A program made the translations under genes and the position numbers. Of a stretch of DNA of 50,734 nucleotides, positions 27,781-35,202 are shown piece by piece (position 1 is the stretch's first letter; each line of letters begins with the position of its first letter). The stretch covers positions 1-50,734 of the forward strand of contig JAITII010000011.1 in assembly GCA_031279515.1 (NCBI GenBank), read 5' to 3'. This stretch comes from Deltaproteobacteria bacterium (GTDB lineage Bacteria; Desulfobacterota; Desulfarculia; Adiutricales; Adiutricaceae). The notes beneath the pieces were generated by a model. That model had not been told where the DNA came from, ran no database searches, and saw nothing but the letters and a program-made list of their open reading frames with translations.

Positions 27781-28780
27781 CGCTCAAGGTAAAAATCCGG
27801 GTTTTACTCATTGTAAACTTGTCTTTAAGAAGGCTAAAAGCCTTTAAACCTCGGACCCTCAGGGAATTTAGAACAATCTAGCTAGGATATGGCACCAATA
27901 GTTAGTAACTGGTGCTAAGCCACAAGTATAGAAAAGTGCATCCTCGCAATTGCCTCTAGGGCTTTAATCAATAGCCAAAAAAACGAAACTCCCGGAGCCC
28001 GGCTAGAGACATAAAAAAGTTGAAATTAATTTTAATATAGATAATTAAATATAATTATTTATTAAAATATTTTATATTAAATTAATAATAATAATAAATA
28101 TTGATAAAATACTTAAAAACTCTATATCATAAATAAAATACATATAAGATTGTAATACAAGAATTTTTCAAATAATATGATATAAGTTCCTCGTAGCCTT
28201 GTTGCAAAGCCATTAGAGGGAAAAATCAGACAGTAAATAAATCGTAAAAAATTTAGTAGCCTAAAAACTAGACTATAGCCCATTTATGGTAACTCTGAAA
28301 ATAGTGGCGTAGAAAAATTAAACCCAAAGGCATACAAAAATTGAAAAACACCATATAGTTAGCCTAAGAGCTCCATTTTTAGCTGGTAACGGAAAAAATA
28401 CAAAACAAGATTAGTAAAATTCTTTATAGTGTTGCATATTGGAAATAAAAATCTTATAATCATATCCACTTCCCTCGAATCGGGAAAAATTTGATCGACA
28501 CTTTACCCTATTATTTTTTCTAGTTTTTTCAGCTATTTATCGAGCCAGGTAATGTTTAAGAGCCCCCTTTCAATAGCTTTCCCTGAAGTTAAGAAAAGAA
28601 AGAGAGTAAAAGCTCACAGAAAAATTTTCTTTGCTTTCGCCTGATTTTTTTCCATAGGTAAGCTATATATTGTTATTTCAACCCAACTACTGCCTAAATA
28701 AATGGTTTAAAAAAATACACCCGACTCTCCAGTCGGTAAAGAAAATTTTCCAACCCTCTATCTCGTAACAGCCTTGTGAT
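27781..28780. other. AT-rich intergenic stretch
   Basis: About 1 kb without a gene. It holds small inverted repeats: GCACC/GGTGC with inner AGTTA/TAACT at 27892-27915, and CCGACT/AGTCGG with loop CTCC at 28721-28736, the latter in the leader of the next gene. Between 28020 and 28160 the DNA is nearly all A and T. Confidence 0.4.
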
Positions 28781-28792
28781 AAGGAGGCAAAT

Positions 28793-29197
28793 ATGCACTA
28801 CATGTTGACCAGTAAATTTGGCCGCAGAGTTCTTTTACTCATGCTAGCCATGGCCCTAGCCTTAGGTTTAGCCCCTAGATATGCTTGGGCAGGATTCACC
28901 CCAACTATAGCCAGCCAGGAGGCAAAGGGTGATGTGGACATGGATAGGATTCGCAGTTACCTGGAATCCAAGAAGGTATCCGAGACCTTAGTTGCCTTAG
29001 GTTATTCCGAAACTGAAATCGAAGAGCGTCTTCTACAGCTCACTCCGGAAGAGATAAGCGCTCTAGCCGGGGAGCTGGATAACGCCATGGTACCCAATGG
29101 AGGCGCCGCAGGCGTGGCCATTGGCGTTGTTGTGGTAATCCTCGTGGTCTTGGGGATCTTAAGCCTTATGGGTAAAAGAGTTACCGTATCATCTTAA
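28793..29197 (+). CDS. PA2779 family membrane protein
   Basis: A 134-residue protein of the PA2779 (DUF6627) type. Residues 1-33 are a signal peptide (RRVLLLMLAMALALGL, ending AWA). The middle has MDRIRSYLESKKVSETLVAL and the helical GYSETEIEERLLQLTPEEIS, typical of the family. A glycine-flanked membrane helix near the C-terminus (GVAIGVVVVILVVLGILSLM) ends it. The start has a perfect AAGGAGG at 28781-28787. In other proteobacteria this gene usually sits beside a PA2778-type cysteine peptidase; none is here. Function unknown. Confidence 0.8.
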   Translation: MHYMLTSKFGRRVLLLMLAMALALGLAPRYAWAGFTPTIASQEAKGDVDMDRIRSYLESKKVSETLVALGYSETEIEERLLQLTPEEISALAGELDNAMVPNGGAAGVAIGVVVVILVVLGILSLMGKRVTVSS

Positions 29198-29220
29198 TTT
29201 AGGCTTTTTAACATTATTAT

Positions 29221-29260
29221 GACTAAAGCGCCCGCAATTAATGCGGGCGCTTTAGTCTTT
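29221..29260 (+). terminator. Strong terminator after the PA2779 family gene
   Basis: A perfect 15-bp stem (29221-29235 with 29243-29257, arm GACTAAAGCGCCCGC) with loop AATTAAT and TTT after it. Confidence 0.85.
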
Positions 29261-29549
29261 AGCCTTAGATGTCAAAATTTATAAGGCTAGGCTTGGGTAT
29301 CTGCCTTAACTAGCCATAAACCTACGGTCCTATTAAGGCTAATCCTCCGCCTGAACCTTGGTAACAAGGTGCTAAGGCGCTTATATGGCGGTAGCCCAAC
29401 CTTAGGCTTAGAGTAACCAGCCTAAAGCCTTCGAAAAATAAAGAAAGCCATAGAGTCTTTGACTTCCAGGACATCTTTCTGGCAATTTTACACGCCACGG
29501 AGCTAGCCTAAAACCCCGATAGGACAACAAATGATATTTTTAGGTCGTA
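29261..29549. other. Intergenic stretch downstream of the integrase
   Basis: No gene. At 29348-29379 a hairpin with a GTAA tetraloop is visible: ACCTTG/CAAGGT (29355-29360 with 29365-29370) over an internal loop and an outer CGCCT/AGGCG stem. No tRNA or attachment-like direct repeat was found here. Confidence 0.4.
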
Positions 29550-30614
29550 CTATTTATGAGGTTCGTCGCAAGTAATGTCGCTATACCTTAAGGTTTGCTC
29601 AAGGCTATTAAACCTCATGAGTTTTTGAACCGAGTAAATATCTTCTCCGGATAGTACTAGCCAACTAGCAAAAGTGTGCCTTAAAGTGTGGAACCAAACT
29701 CTATGGGTTTTATCGGTTATACCTTTGTTTAACCCAAGTCTTTCCACAGCAATTCTAAATGCATAAGTAGGCTGCCTTGGAAAAATATTATCATGCGGAC
29801 CTAAAGTTAGAGCGCGTTGCATCAATACTTCTAGTGATTTTTTAGTCAGAGAAAGGGTTTCTACTTTTCCTGATTTATTGGGAATGTTAAGGGTCAATGC
29901 TTCAGGATTTAAATCACTTGGGGTGATTTTATAAAGCTCACTACATCTTATCCCCGTGTTTAAAGAAAGGAAAGCCATATCGTGCCAAATCGGAGCGCTT
30001 TTCTTTAGCTCATCTAAAAGGGTTTCGGCCTCTTCTAAAGTTAGATAGCGCTCGCACTGCCTTCTACCTTTAATTGCCGGAAAACCTGCCTCCGCTGACA
30101 TTGGATTGATGCCACGATACAAGCCTTTCTTAATGCCAAGATTAATGCCTTTGCGCAATATTGAAGAGACAACCGCCACAGTAGACGGCACCAGGGTTTG
30201 GCTAAGGAACTTTACAAAATCTTCTACCCACAATACGGTAAGTTCAGATATTTTAAGGTGGCCTATTGGTTCGTAATATTTTTTAACGTAAGACTTAGAG
30301 CTTTTAACGCTTTCTGGGCTGCTATTGTGCGTCTTATGGCTCATAAAGAGGTCGGTGGCATCTTTTACAAGGAAGGGCTTTGCCTCAGGTTTTGGTTCAG
30401 CTGACTTATTATTCATCTCATTTAGGTACAGTAATCTACACTTATACGCTTCCTGGGCAGTGGCTCCCTCGCTAGTGCGCCCAAAGGTAACCCAATGTTT
30501 CTTGCCTAAATGCTGGTAACAAAATTCATAGACCTTATCAGGTAATCCTTGGAACTTTTTCTTACGTTCCCTATAAAATACTCCCTCGAAATTAGTCTTA
30601 TTGTGGGCAGCCAT
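29550..30614 (-). CDS. Tyrosine recombinase (phage-type integrase)
   Basis: A 354-residue site-specific recombinase. An N-terminal arm and core-binding domain (residues about 1-180) precede the catalytic domain from YLTLEEAETLL. Catalytic residues seen are Arg in NTGIRCSELYKI, Lys in NKSGKVETLSL, His and Arg in WFHTLRHTFASWL, and the nucleophile Tyr in QTLRYSDI. The usual LGH before the tyrosine reads LMRFNS, so the second His/Trp is Phe. The start chosen is ATG 30614, with GGAGG ten bases upstream; a longer frame to 30776 adds an unlikely aromatic stretch. No other phage or integrative genes and no tRNA are adjacent, so it is probably an orphan. Confidence 0.85.
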   Translation of the reverse strand: MAAHNKTNFEGVFYRERKKKFQGLPDKVYEFCYQHLGKKHWVTFGRTSEGATAQEAYKCRLLYLNEMNNKSAEPKPEAKPFLVKDATDLFMSHKTHNSSPESVKSSKSYVKKYYEPIGHLKISELTVLWVEDFVKFLSQTLVPSTVAVVSSILRKGINLGIKKGLYRGINPMSAEAGFPAIKGRRQCERYLTLEEAETLLDELKKSAPIWHDMAFLSLNTGIRCSELYKITPSDLNPEALTLNIPNKSGKVETLSLTKKSLEVLMQRALTLGPHDNIFPRQPTYAFRIAVERLGLNKGITDKTHRVWFHTLRHTFASWLVLSGEDIYSVQKLMRFNSLEQTLRYSDITCDEPHK

Positions 30615-30829
30615 AAAAATTTGCCCTCCGATAAAAAAATGCTCCCGCATATAATTTGAGTAGAAAAAATTTTCTCTAAAATGATAAAAAAACTGCATGC
30701 AACTTAAAAAAACTAAAGAAAATCTAAAAAGAATTTTATCTTTATTGAATGTTTTATTCAATGAAATAGAAAGCAAAAGTTTTGGGCAAGATCTTAAAAG
30801 CCCATTAAAGCAATAAATTACCCAAGAAA

Positions 30830-30857
30830 ATTAGCTTAAGTTATATCTTAAGCTAAT
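30830..30857 (-). terminator. Terminator-like hairpin after the DUF1638 gene
   Basis: A perfect 11-bp stem (30830-30840 with 30847-30857, arm ATTAGCTTAAG) with a 6-base loop, 53 bases past the DUF1638 stop. In the minus direction a short TTTTC follows. Confidence 0.55.
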
Positions 30858-30909
30858 CCCTATCCAAAAGAAGGTGCGACCAGTAAAATTAGGCTCCAAG
30901 TCATTATCT

Positions 30910-31611
30910 CTACCTTGCCCCTTGAAACGCAGCCAACTCTGGATTGCCATAAAAAAAATTGTCTTTGATCTCTTCCCCTGGCCCCAAAAGAACAAATTCC
31001 CGCATCTCTCGGGGACCAAACATAAGGCGCTTAAAGTAGCTAAGATCGCCTTCAACTTCAATATACTCAAAGCCAAAGGCCTTGGCATTCTCCTTGGAGC
31101 GCTCCCTTAACATTTCTATATCTCCTATGCCATTATTGACAAAGCAAATCTTTTTGTAATTTGCCAGCTCCATTCTCATCCCCTTCCAGGCCTTTTTCTC
31201 ACCCAGGCGAGGGATGTAGCGCTGCTCAATAGTGGATATTGGATCGCCTCCATTGCGGATCCAACCATCGGTCAGGAAATAAGTGCCTGGAAGCTCAGTA
31301 AACAATTTCATGTACCTTTCAGGGGATCCTAAAAGTAGAGAAATGCAATCATGACAACGGGGAATTATGATATTGCCTATGGAAGAGACGCCGACAACAC
31401 CGTTTGAACATAGACCATAGCCCAAAATAACGCTATCTATACCGATATTATTCAAGTCATGCACAGATTCATTGATACATTCTGGCATTTTCTGAGGAGT
31501 TCTGTGAAGACCGTAATCCAAAAATACCATAGGAATATCCACTCCTTTGCAGGCATTTATGATCTCATTTTTGATAACATCGCATGCAACAACGCCAATT
31601 TTCTGGGCCAT
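30910..31611 (-). CDS. DUF1638 family protein
   Basis: A 233-residue protein of the DUF1638 family. The N-terminus KIGVVACDVIKNEI, the central ILGYGLCSNGVVGV and IPRCHDCISLLLGSPERY are characteristic, with conserved Cys and His that could bind a metal. DUF1638 genes are often found with MttB-type and other corrinoid methyltransferases in anaerobes and methanogens; the exact role is not established. It is the last gene of a minus-strand set after a sigma-54 activator (50 bases upstream). A broken mttB gene lies 2.3 kb away, which fits the association. A hairpin terminator follows. Confidence 0.82.
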   Translation of the reverse strand: MAQKIGVVACDVIKNEIINACKGVDIPMVFLDYGLHRTPQKMPECINESVHDLNNIGIDSVILGYGLCSNGVVGVSSIGNIIIPRCHDCISLLLGSPERYMKLFTELPGTYFLTDGWIRNGGDPISTIEQRYIPRLGEKKAWKGMRMELANYKKICFVNNGIGDIEMLRERSKENAKAFGFEYIEVEGDLSYFKRLMFGPREMREFVLLGPGEEIKDNFFYGNPELAAFQGAR

Positions 31612-31661
31612 ATTTTAACCAACTTCCTAGTAATCAAAGGTAACAGAGAAAATAAAGTACA

Positions 31662-33110
31662 TTACCGTTTAAAGGTGGAAACAGATACCCCCAATTTCTT
31701 TATACGATAATGAAGCCGCTGAGGCGAATAGGCCAGTGATTTTGCCGCACGGGCCACGTTGCCTCGGCTCTTTTGCAAAGCTTTTGACAGAATGGCTATT
31801 TCCCGAGCGTAATCGTCATCCATGTCTTCATCCGCTGAAGGATTTGCGCTCTGGGCTTGTAAGGAGAGCTCCTGGTACCTGGCTATGTTTAATTTACCTA
31901 AGGGTATAGCGGATTTCAAGTGGTCCAAATTTATCGTTGTGTCAGTTGGTTCTATTACGTTCATAGCCGCCTCGACGGCATGCTCCAGTTCCCCTACATT
32001 ACCTGGCCAGGAGTGTTCTAGAAGCGCAGCTAAGGCATCGGACGAAAAGCCGTTAACATGGTATCCTAAAGCCTTATTGAACTTTTTGACAAAACGATCC
32101 AACAAAGTTACAATGTCATCTTTTCGGTCCCTTAAAGGTGGCAAGTAGACCATCACCACGCCTAGTCTGTAGAAGAGATCTGAGCGCATAGAACCTTGCT
32201 CTATTGCCTTAAAGGGAGAATCGTTTATTGAGCTTATGATCCTAACGTCAATGGCCATTTCCTCACCAGAGCCTATCCGGCGAATCTTTCTGTCCTGGAG
32301 CGCCCTTAAAAGCTTCGGTTGGAGGTCCATTGGCATAAAATTCAATTCATCTAAAAACAGGGTCCCCCCATTGGCTAATTCGAATAGGCCTGGCTTATCT
32401 AAGGCTCCTGTAAAGGCCCCTTTAGACGTGCCAAATAAAATGCCCTCCAAAAGAGCGCTGGGCATTAATGCACAATTTATGGCCAGAAAAGGCCCTGTGG
32501 CCCTCTGACCGGAATAATGGATAGCCCTTGCAAAAAGCTCTTTCCCTGTTCCGGTTTCGCCTACCAGCATCACGGAAGACGGCTTGAATACCGTCTTCTT
32601 GGCTGTATCTATCGCATTTCTCATGATCTCGTTATTGGCGATTATATCTTCAAAAAGAACCACATCAGAGAAAGGCTCTGAACTCTTAGGCAGGACTTTA
32701 GCTTTTTCCTGGCTTTTACTGTAATTAGCCTCCAGGACGGAATAATCAACAACTGTGCAAACGGCTCCAACCAAAACATTTTTATCAAATATGGGATAAG
32801 CGCTACTTATGGAGTTTACCAGTTTGCCACCCACTGTTTGATAGATATGAGGTTGATTGATTATCGGCCGAGCAAGCCTTAAAGCGGTGAGAGTAATGCT
32901 CTGCGAAGTATCCAACTTATAGATATCAGTAATAGAACGGCCTAAGACATTTTGGGAATCAAGTCCATCAAGCTTGGCCATAGCTTTATTATAATAAGTC
33001 AGAATACCATTTTGATCTGTTACGAGCACGCCTTCGTGGTAATGTTCAAATAAACACAACAAAAACTGTGAAAAACCGATGTTATGAAGTTTTGGCGTAT
33101 TATGGAGCAT
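31662..33110 (-). CDS. Sigma-54-dependent transcriptional activator with PAS sensor
   Basis: A 482-residue enhancer-binding protein. The N-terminal PAS domain (about 15-120, HYHEGVLVTDQNGILTYYNK) senses a signal. The AAA+ domain has Walker A GETGTGKE (184-191), the sigma-54 contact loop GAFTGA (231-236), Walker B GGTLFLDE and the arginine-finger region DLFYRL. A Fis-type helix-turn-helix (GNVARAAKSLAYSPQRLHYR) ends it. The start ATG 33110 has GGAGG six bases upstream; a longer frame to 33140 is unlikely. In anaerobes such regulators often sit beside the methyltransferase genes they control. Here the likely target, the mttB gene, is a pseudogene. Confidence 0.92.
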   Translation of the reverse strand: MLHNTPKLHNIGFSQFLLCLFEHYHEGVLVTDQNGILTYYNKAMAKLDGLDSQNVLGRSITDIYKLDTSQSITLTALRLARPIINQPHIYQTVGGKLVNSISSAYPIFDKNVLVGAVCTVVDYSVLEANYSKSQEKAKVLPKSSEPFSDVVLFEDIIANNEIMRNAIDTAKKTVFKPSSVMLVGETGTGKELFARAIHYSGQRATGPFLAINCALMPSALLEGILFGTSKGAFTGALDKPGLFELANGGTLFLDELNFMPMDLQPKLLRALQDRKIRRIGSGEEMAIDVRIISSINDSPFKAIEQGSMRSDLFYRLGVVMVYLPPLRDRKDDIVTLLDRFVKKFNKALGYHVNGFSSDALAALLEHSWPGNVGELEHAVEAAMNVIEPTDTTINLDHLKSAIPLGKLNIARYQELSLQAQSANPSADEDMDDDYAREIAILSKALQKSRGNVARAAKSLAYSPQRLHYRIKKLGVSVSTFKR

Positions 33111-33171
33111 AGCTACCTCCTCCAAACTTACCAAAAACAATAGAACCCTTCATGGGTCCCACAAATAGAAC

Positions 33172-33660
33172 CTAAAGCCTAAGATAAGTGATCACATACC
33201 CTTCTTCCAAGATAACTCTCTTAAGGTCTAATGGAGATATCCACACAGTGGCGGTGTTGTCATTTGGATGGACACCTAAGCGACTGAAATTGTGCAAATC
33301 GTCGTCTAAGACAACTTCCACCATGTGGTCCTTGTCATTTAAGAGACCAAAGGGGCTTACAGCTCCCTTTTCCAGTCCAAGATATTTCTCTAAGCGCTCA
33401 GCCGAGGCAAAGCGTAGGCCTCTGGAACCTAGCTTAGCCTGGAGGATTTTAAGGTCCACTTTCTTGTCCTGGTGGATAAGGACCAAAAAATGACGCTTGC
33501 CCTTTCCATCTCGCAAAAAGAGGTTCTTGACAATTACACCGAGCTTGTCAATTTCTAATTTTTCCATTTCTTCGACTGTATAGACCGGGGGGTGTTCGCT
33601 TAGCTCATAACCTATCCCCATATCTTCTAAGCGCTGATATATGCTTTCTTTGGCTCTCAT
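33172..33660 (-). CDS. YbaK/ProX-type aminoacyl-tRNA deacylase
   Basis: A 162-residue editing-domain protein, the family that hydrolyses mischarged Ala-tRNA-Pro or Cys-tRNA-Pro (ProXp-ala, YbaK, PrdX). Visible are YELSEHPPVYTVEEME, VKNLFLRDGKGKRHFLVLIH with the catalytic-type Lys early in it, and GAVSPFGLLND then WISP near the end. PrdX-like features (KNLFLRD) favour alanyl specificity, but that needs a tree. It is the first gene of the minus-strand set, 61 bases before the sigma-54 activator. Confidence 0.85.
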   Translation of the reverse strand: MRAKESIYQRLEDMGIGYELSEHPPVYTVEEMEKLEIDKLGVIVKNLFLRDGKGKRHFLVLIHQDKKVDLKILQAKLGSRGLRFASAERLEKYLGLEKGAVSPFGLLNDKDHMVEVVLDDDLHNFSRLGVHPNDNTATVWISPLDLKRVILEEGYVITYLRL

Positions 33661-33854
33661 GGGGTACTCTCATAAGTTTTAAAGCTACTTTGCGGCACTT
33701 ATTGGCAAAGGATCACAGATCATGAGTGGGTATGTCCAGCTAATTTCTTGGCTGTTTTTATTATACTCTCTTTGATACTGCTAGGCAAGTCAGGTTGGCT
33801 TTAAAGCCAATCTTTCTAGAACTTTTTCGCTAGTCACCTCTTCCAGGTAATGAA

Positions 33855-33893
33855 CCCTTCTGCTTACCCCTTCTGTTTACCCCTTCTGTTTAC
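33855..33893. repeat. Three tandem 13-bp repeats
   Basis: CCCTTCTGTTTAC occurs three times in a row (33855-33867 with one T to C change, 33868-33880 and 33881-33893). They abut the truncated end of the mttB relic. Confidence 0.9.
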
Positions 33894-33899
33894 CAATGA

Positions 33900-34735
33900 T
33901 CGATCGTTAGTGCGTGCAGGACGAAATTTACGCAGCTATTGATGACCTTAAAAAGGGCCAGAGGGATTAAGCTCCTAATGGCCTCCACCACCAGGCTATT
34001 GCACAGGCCCATCCTGCTCTAGAGAGAGTAGCTCTTGGCAATCTGGGCGGTAAAGGACGTGAACATAGTTAGTTCTGGAGCTCCTATGGAAAGCGACCCT
34101 AACCTTATATCCATAGCTTAAGACCTGATGCTCCTAGGGCGCACCAATTGCGCCCTTGGTTAGTCCAAAGGGCACCTTGGGCGTTTTGCTGGGCTAAGAC
34201 CCCATAGATAGTGTGGGACCTTACGAGCCGGTCAAAATGAGGGCAGCTACGCAGAGCGCCTGGCCACCTCTACTAAATTCCAGGATAGAGGCTGCCATTT
34301 CTTCGCTGAACTGTATGGGAGAAAGTGAGCTGCTAAGAGATACTGTAGCCGGAAAACCCATGAGCTCATCGTAGCCGCCGTAGGCGGCTGCGATGAGCTC
34401 TACCCAGTCACGTGCGGCTCTTCTGTTTAAGGGCGTTCCCATAAGGGGTTCTCGTAAAAAGAAAAGACCAGCTGCAAACATGTCTAAGTGAGCCGCGGTC
34501 TGGTGACAGTCGCTGGGCTTCACCATAAGAAACCTTTCATGTTGAGGGTCTTGGAAGTCGCCTAAAGCTTTACGAGCTTTTCGTATTCGCTAAAGAGGCC
34601 TTCCCTTTGTCTGCCCCCAGGTTCTGTGATAAAAGGGGCTCTGTAGCCTGGCAGCAGCACGAAATCCTTAGCCTATGCGCACCCTTTTATCCGGATTTAA
34701 GGCTTTTACCTCTAAGCTGCCGGGGTACTGGAAAT
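33900..34735 (-). pseudogene. Broken MttB-family corrinoid-dependent methyltransferase gene
   Basis: Pieces of an MttB-type (trimethylamine/betaine) methyltransferase lie in order in several frames. From the 5' end: SLEVKALNPDKRVRIG; LLPGYRAPFITEPGGRQREG with EYEKLVKL then TAG (34564-34562); after a frameshift, VKPSDCHQTAAHLDMFAAG through SLSSSLSPIQFSEEM to AALILTGS (34526-34221, then a stop); VLAQQNAQ near 34180; MDIRLGSLSIGAPELTMF with TAQIAKSYSL (about 34114-34022); and VNFVLHAL (33931-33908). At least three frameshifts and several stops break it, and the C-terminal third is missing. The in-frame TAG is near the N-terminal third, not where pyrrolysine sits in true MttB, so it is a lesion. 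The family moves a methyl group from a quaternary amine to a corrinoid protein. Confidence 0.85.
34362..34400. repeat. 18-bp inverted repeat within the mttB relic
   Basis: 34362-34379 pairs with 34383-34400 over the 3-base loop GTA, with one G-T wobble. The arms carry GAGCTCATCG and AGCCGCC. In the old frame it encodes ELIAAAYGGYDEL. Confidence 0.88.
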
Positions 34736-35089
34736 AGCCTTCAAACCTTTTTCTCTGTGAAATAGACAGTCTTTAATCCACCTTAAGGCCGTGCCCCTTG
34801 TAAATTGCCGTTTTAGTATTTCTTGAAGCTTAATAGAGGAGGAAAAAGTCTCTAAAATTCCAGATAAAAAAAGATATAGAATATTTAGTAGTAACATATT
34901 GCAGCATCGACACTGTATAGTATAAAGATTGATATCTCTGGTTATACAGGCACTTTTTGCATTGTGATTAAATTTAGCTAATTTTATTTTTTTTATTTTA
35001 AATAAGTATATTATATTCTTTACTCATATAAATATATTAAATACGGTTATATTACTTATATTTTTCACTTATTCTCTAGGAAAAATATC
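34736..35089. other. AT-rich stretch upstream of the dinG-like gene
   Basis: No clear gene; a 61-codon minus-strand frame at 34712-34897 may contain remains of the mttB N-terminus but I cannot align it. 34970-35060 is nearly pure A and T. Confidence 0.4.
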
Positions 35090-35117
35090 TTGATGTCTCC
35101 ACTAAAAGTGGTATAAT
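35090..35117 (+). promoter_or_regulatory. Sigma-70-type promoter of the dinG-like gene
   Basis: TTGATG (35090-35095), a 16-base spacer and TATAAT (35112-35117), with TGG directly before the -10 (extended -10). The spacer contains CCACT/AGTGG, a small palindrome that could be an operator. The start codon is 86 bases downstream. Confidence 0.65.
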
Positions 35118-35202
35118 CCCCAATTATCTGAGACACTATCCTCAAAATTGCTCTCCTAAAGAGTAAGTGGGCGATATCGGCTCATAGCACAGGTACTAGA
35201 AC

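Noticed and set aside
29261..29549. A c-di-GMP riboswitch suggested by a GTAA-capped hairpin and a GGTAGCC sequence
   Set aside because: The conserved core of that riboswitch is missing, and no gene follows in the right direction.
34562..34564. In-frame TAG in the mttB relic as a pyrrolysine codon
   Set aside because: It lies in the N-terminal third, not at the active-site position of pyrrolysine MttB, and frameshifts follow.
34948..34962. A GGCAC ... TGCA sequence resembling a sigma-54 promoter near the mttB relic
   Set aside because: The GG to GC distance is two bases short of the required -24/-12 spacing.
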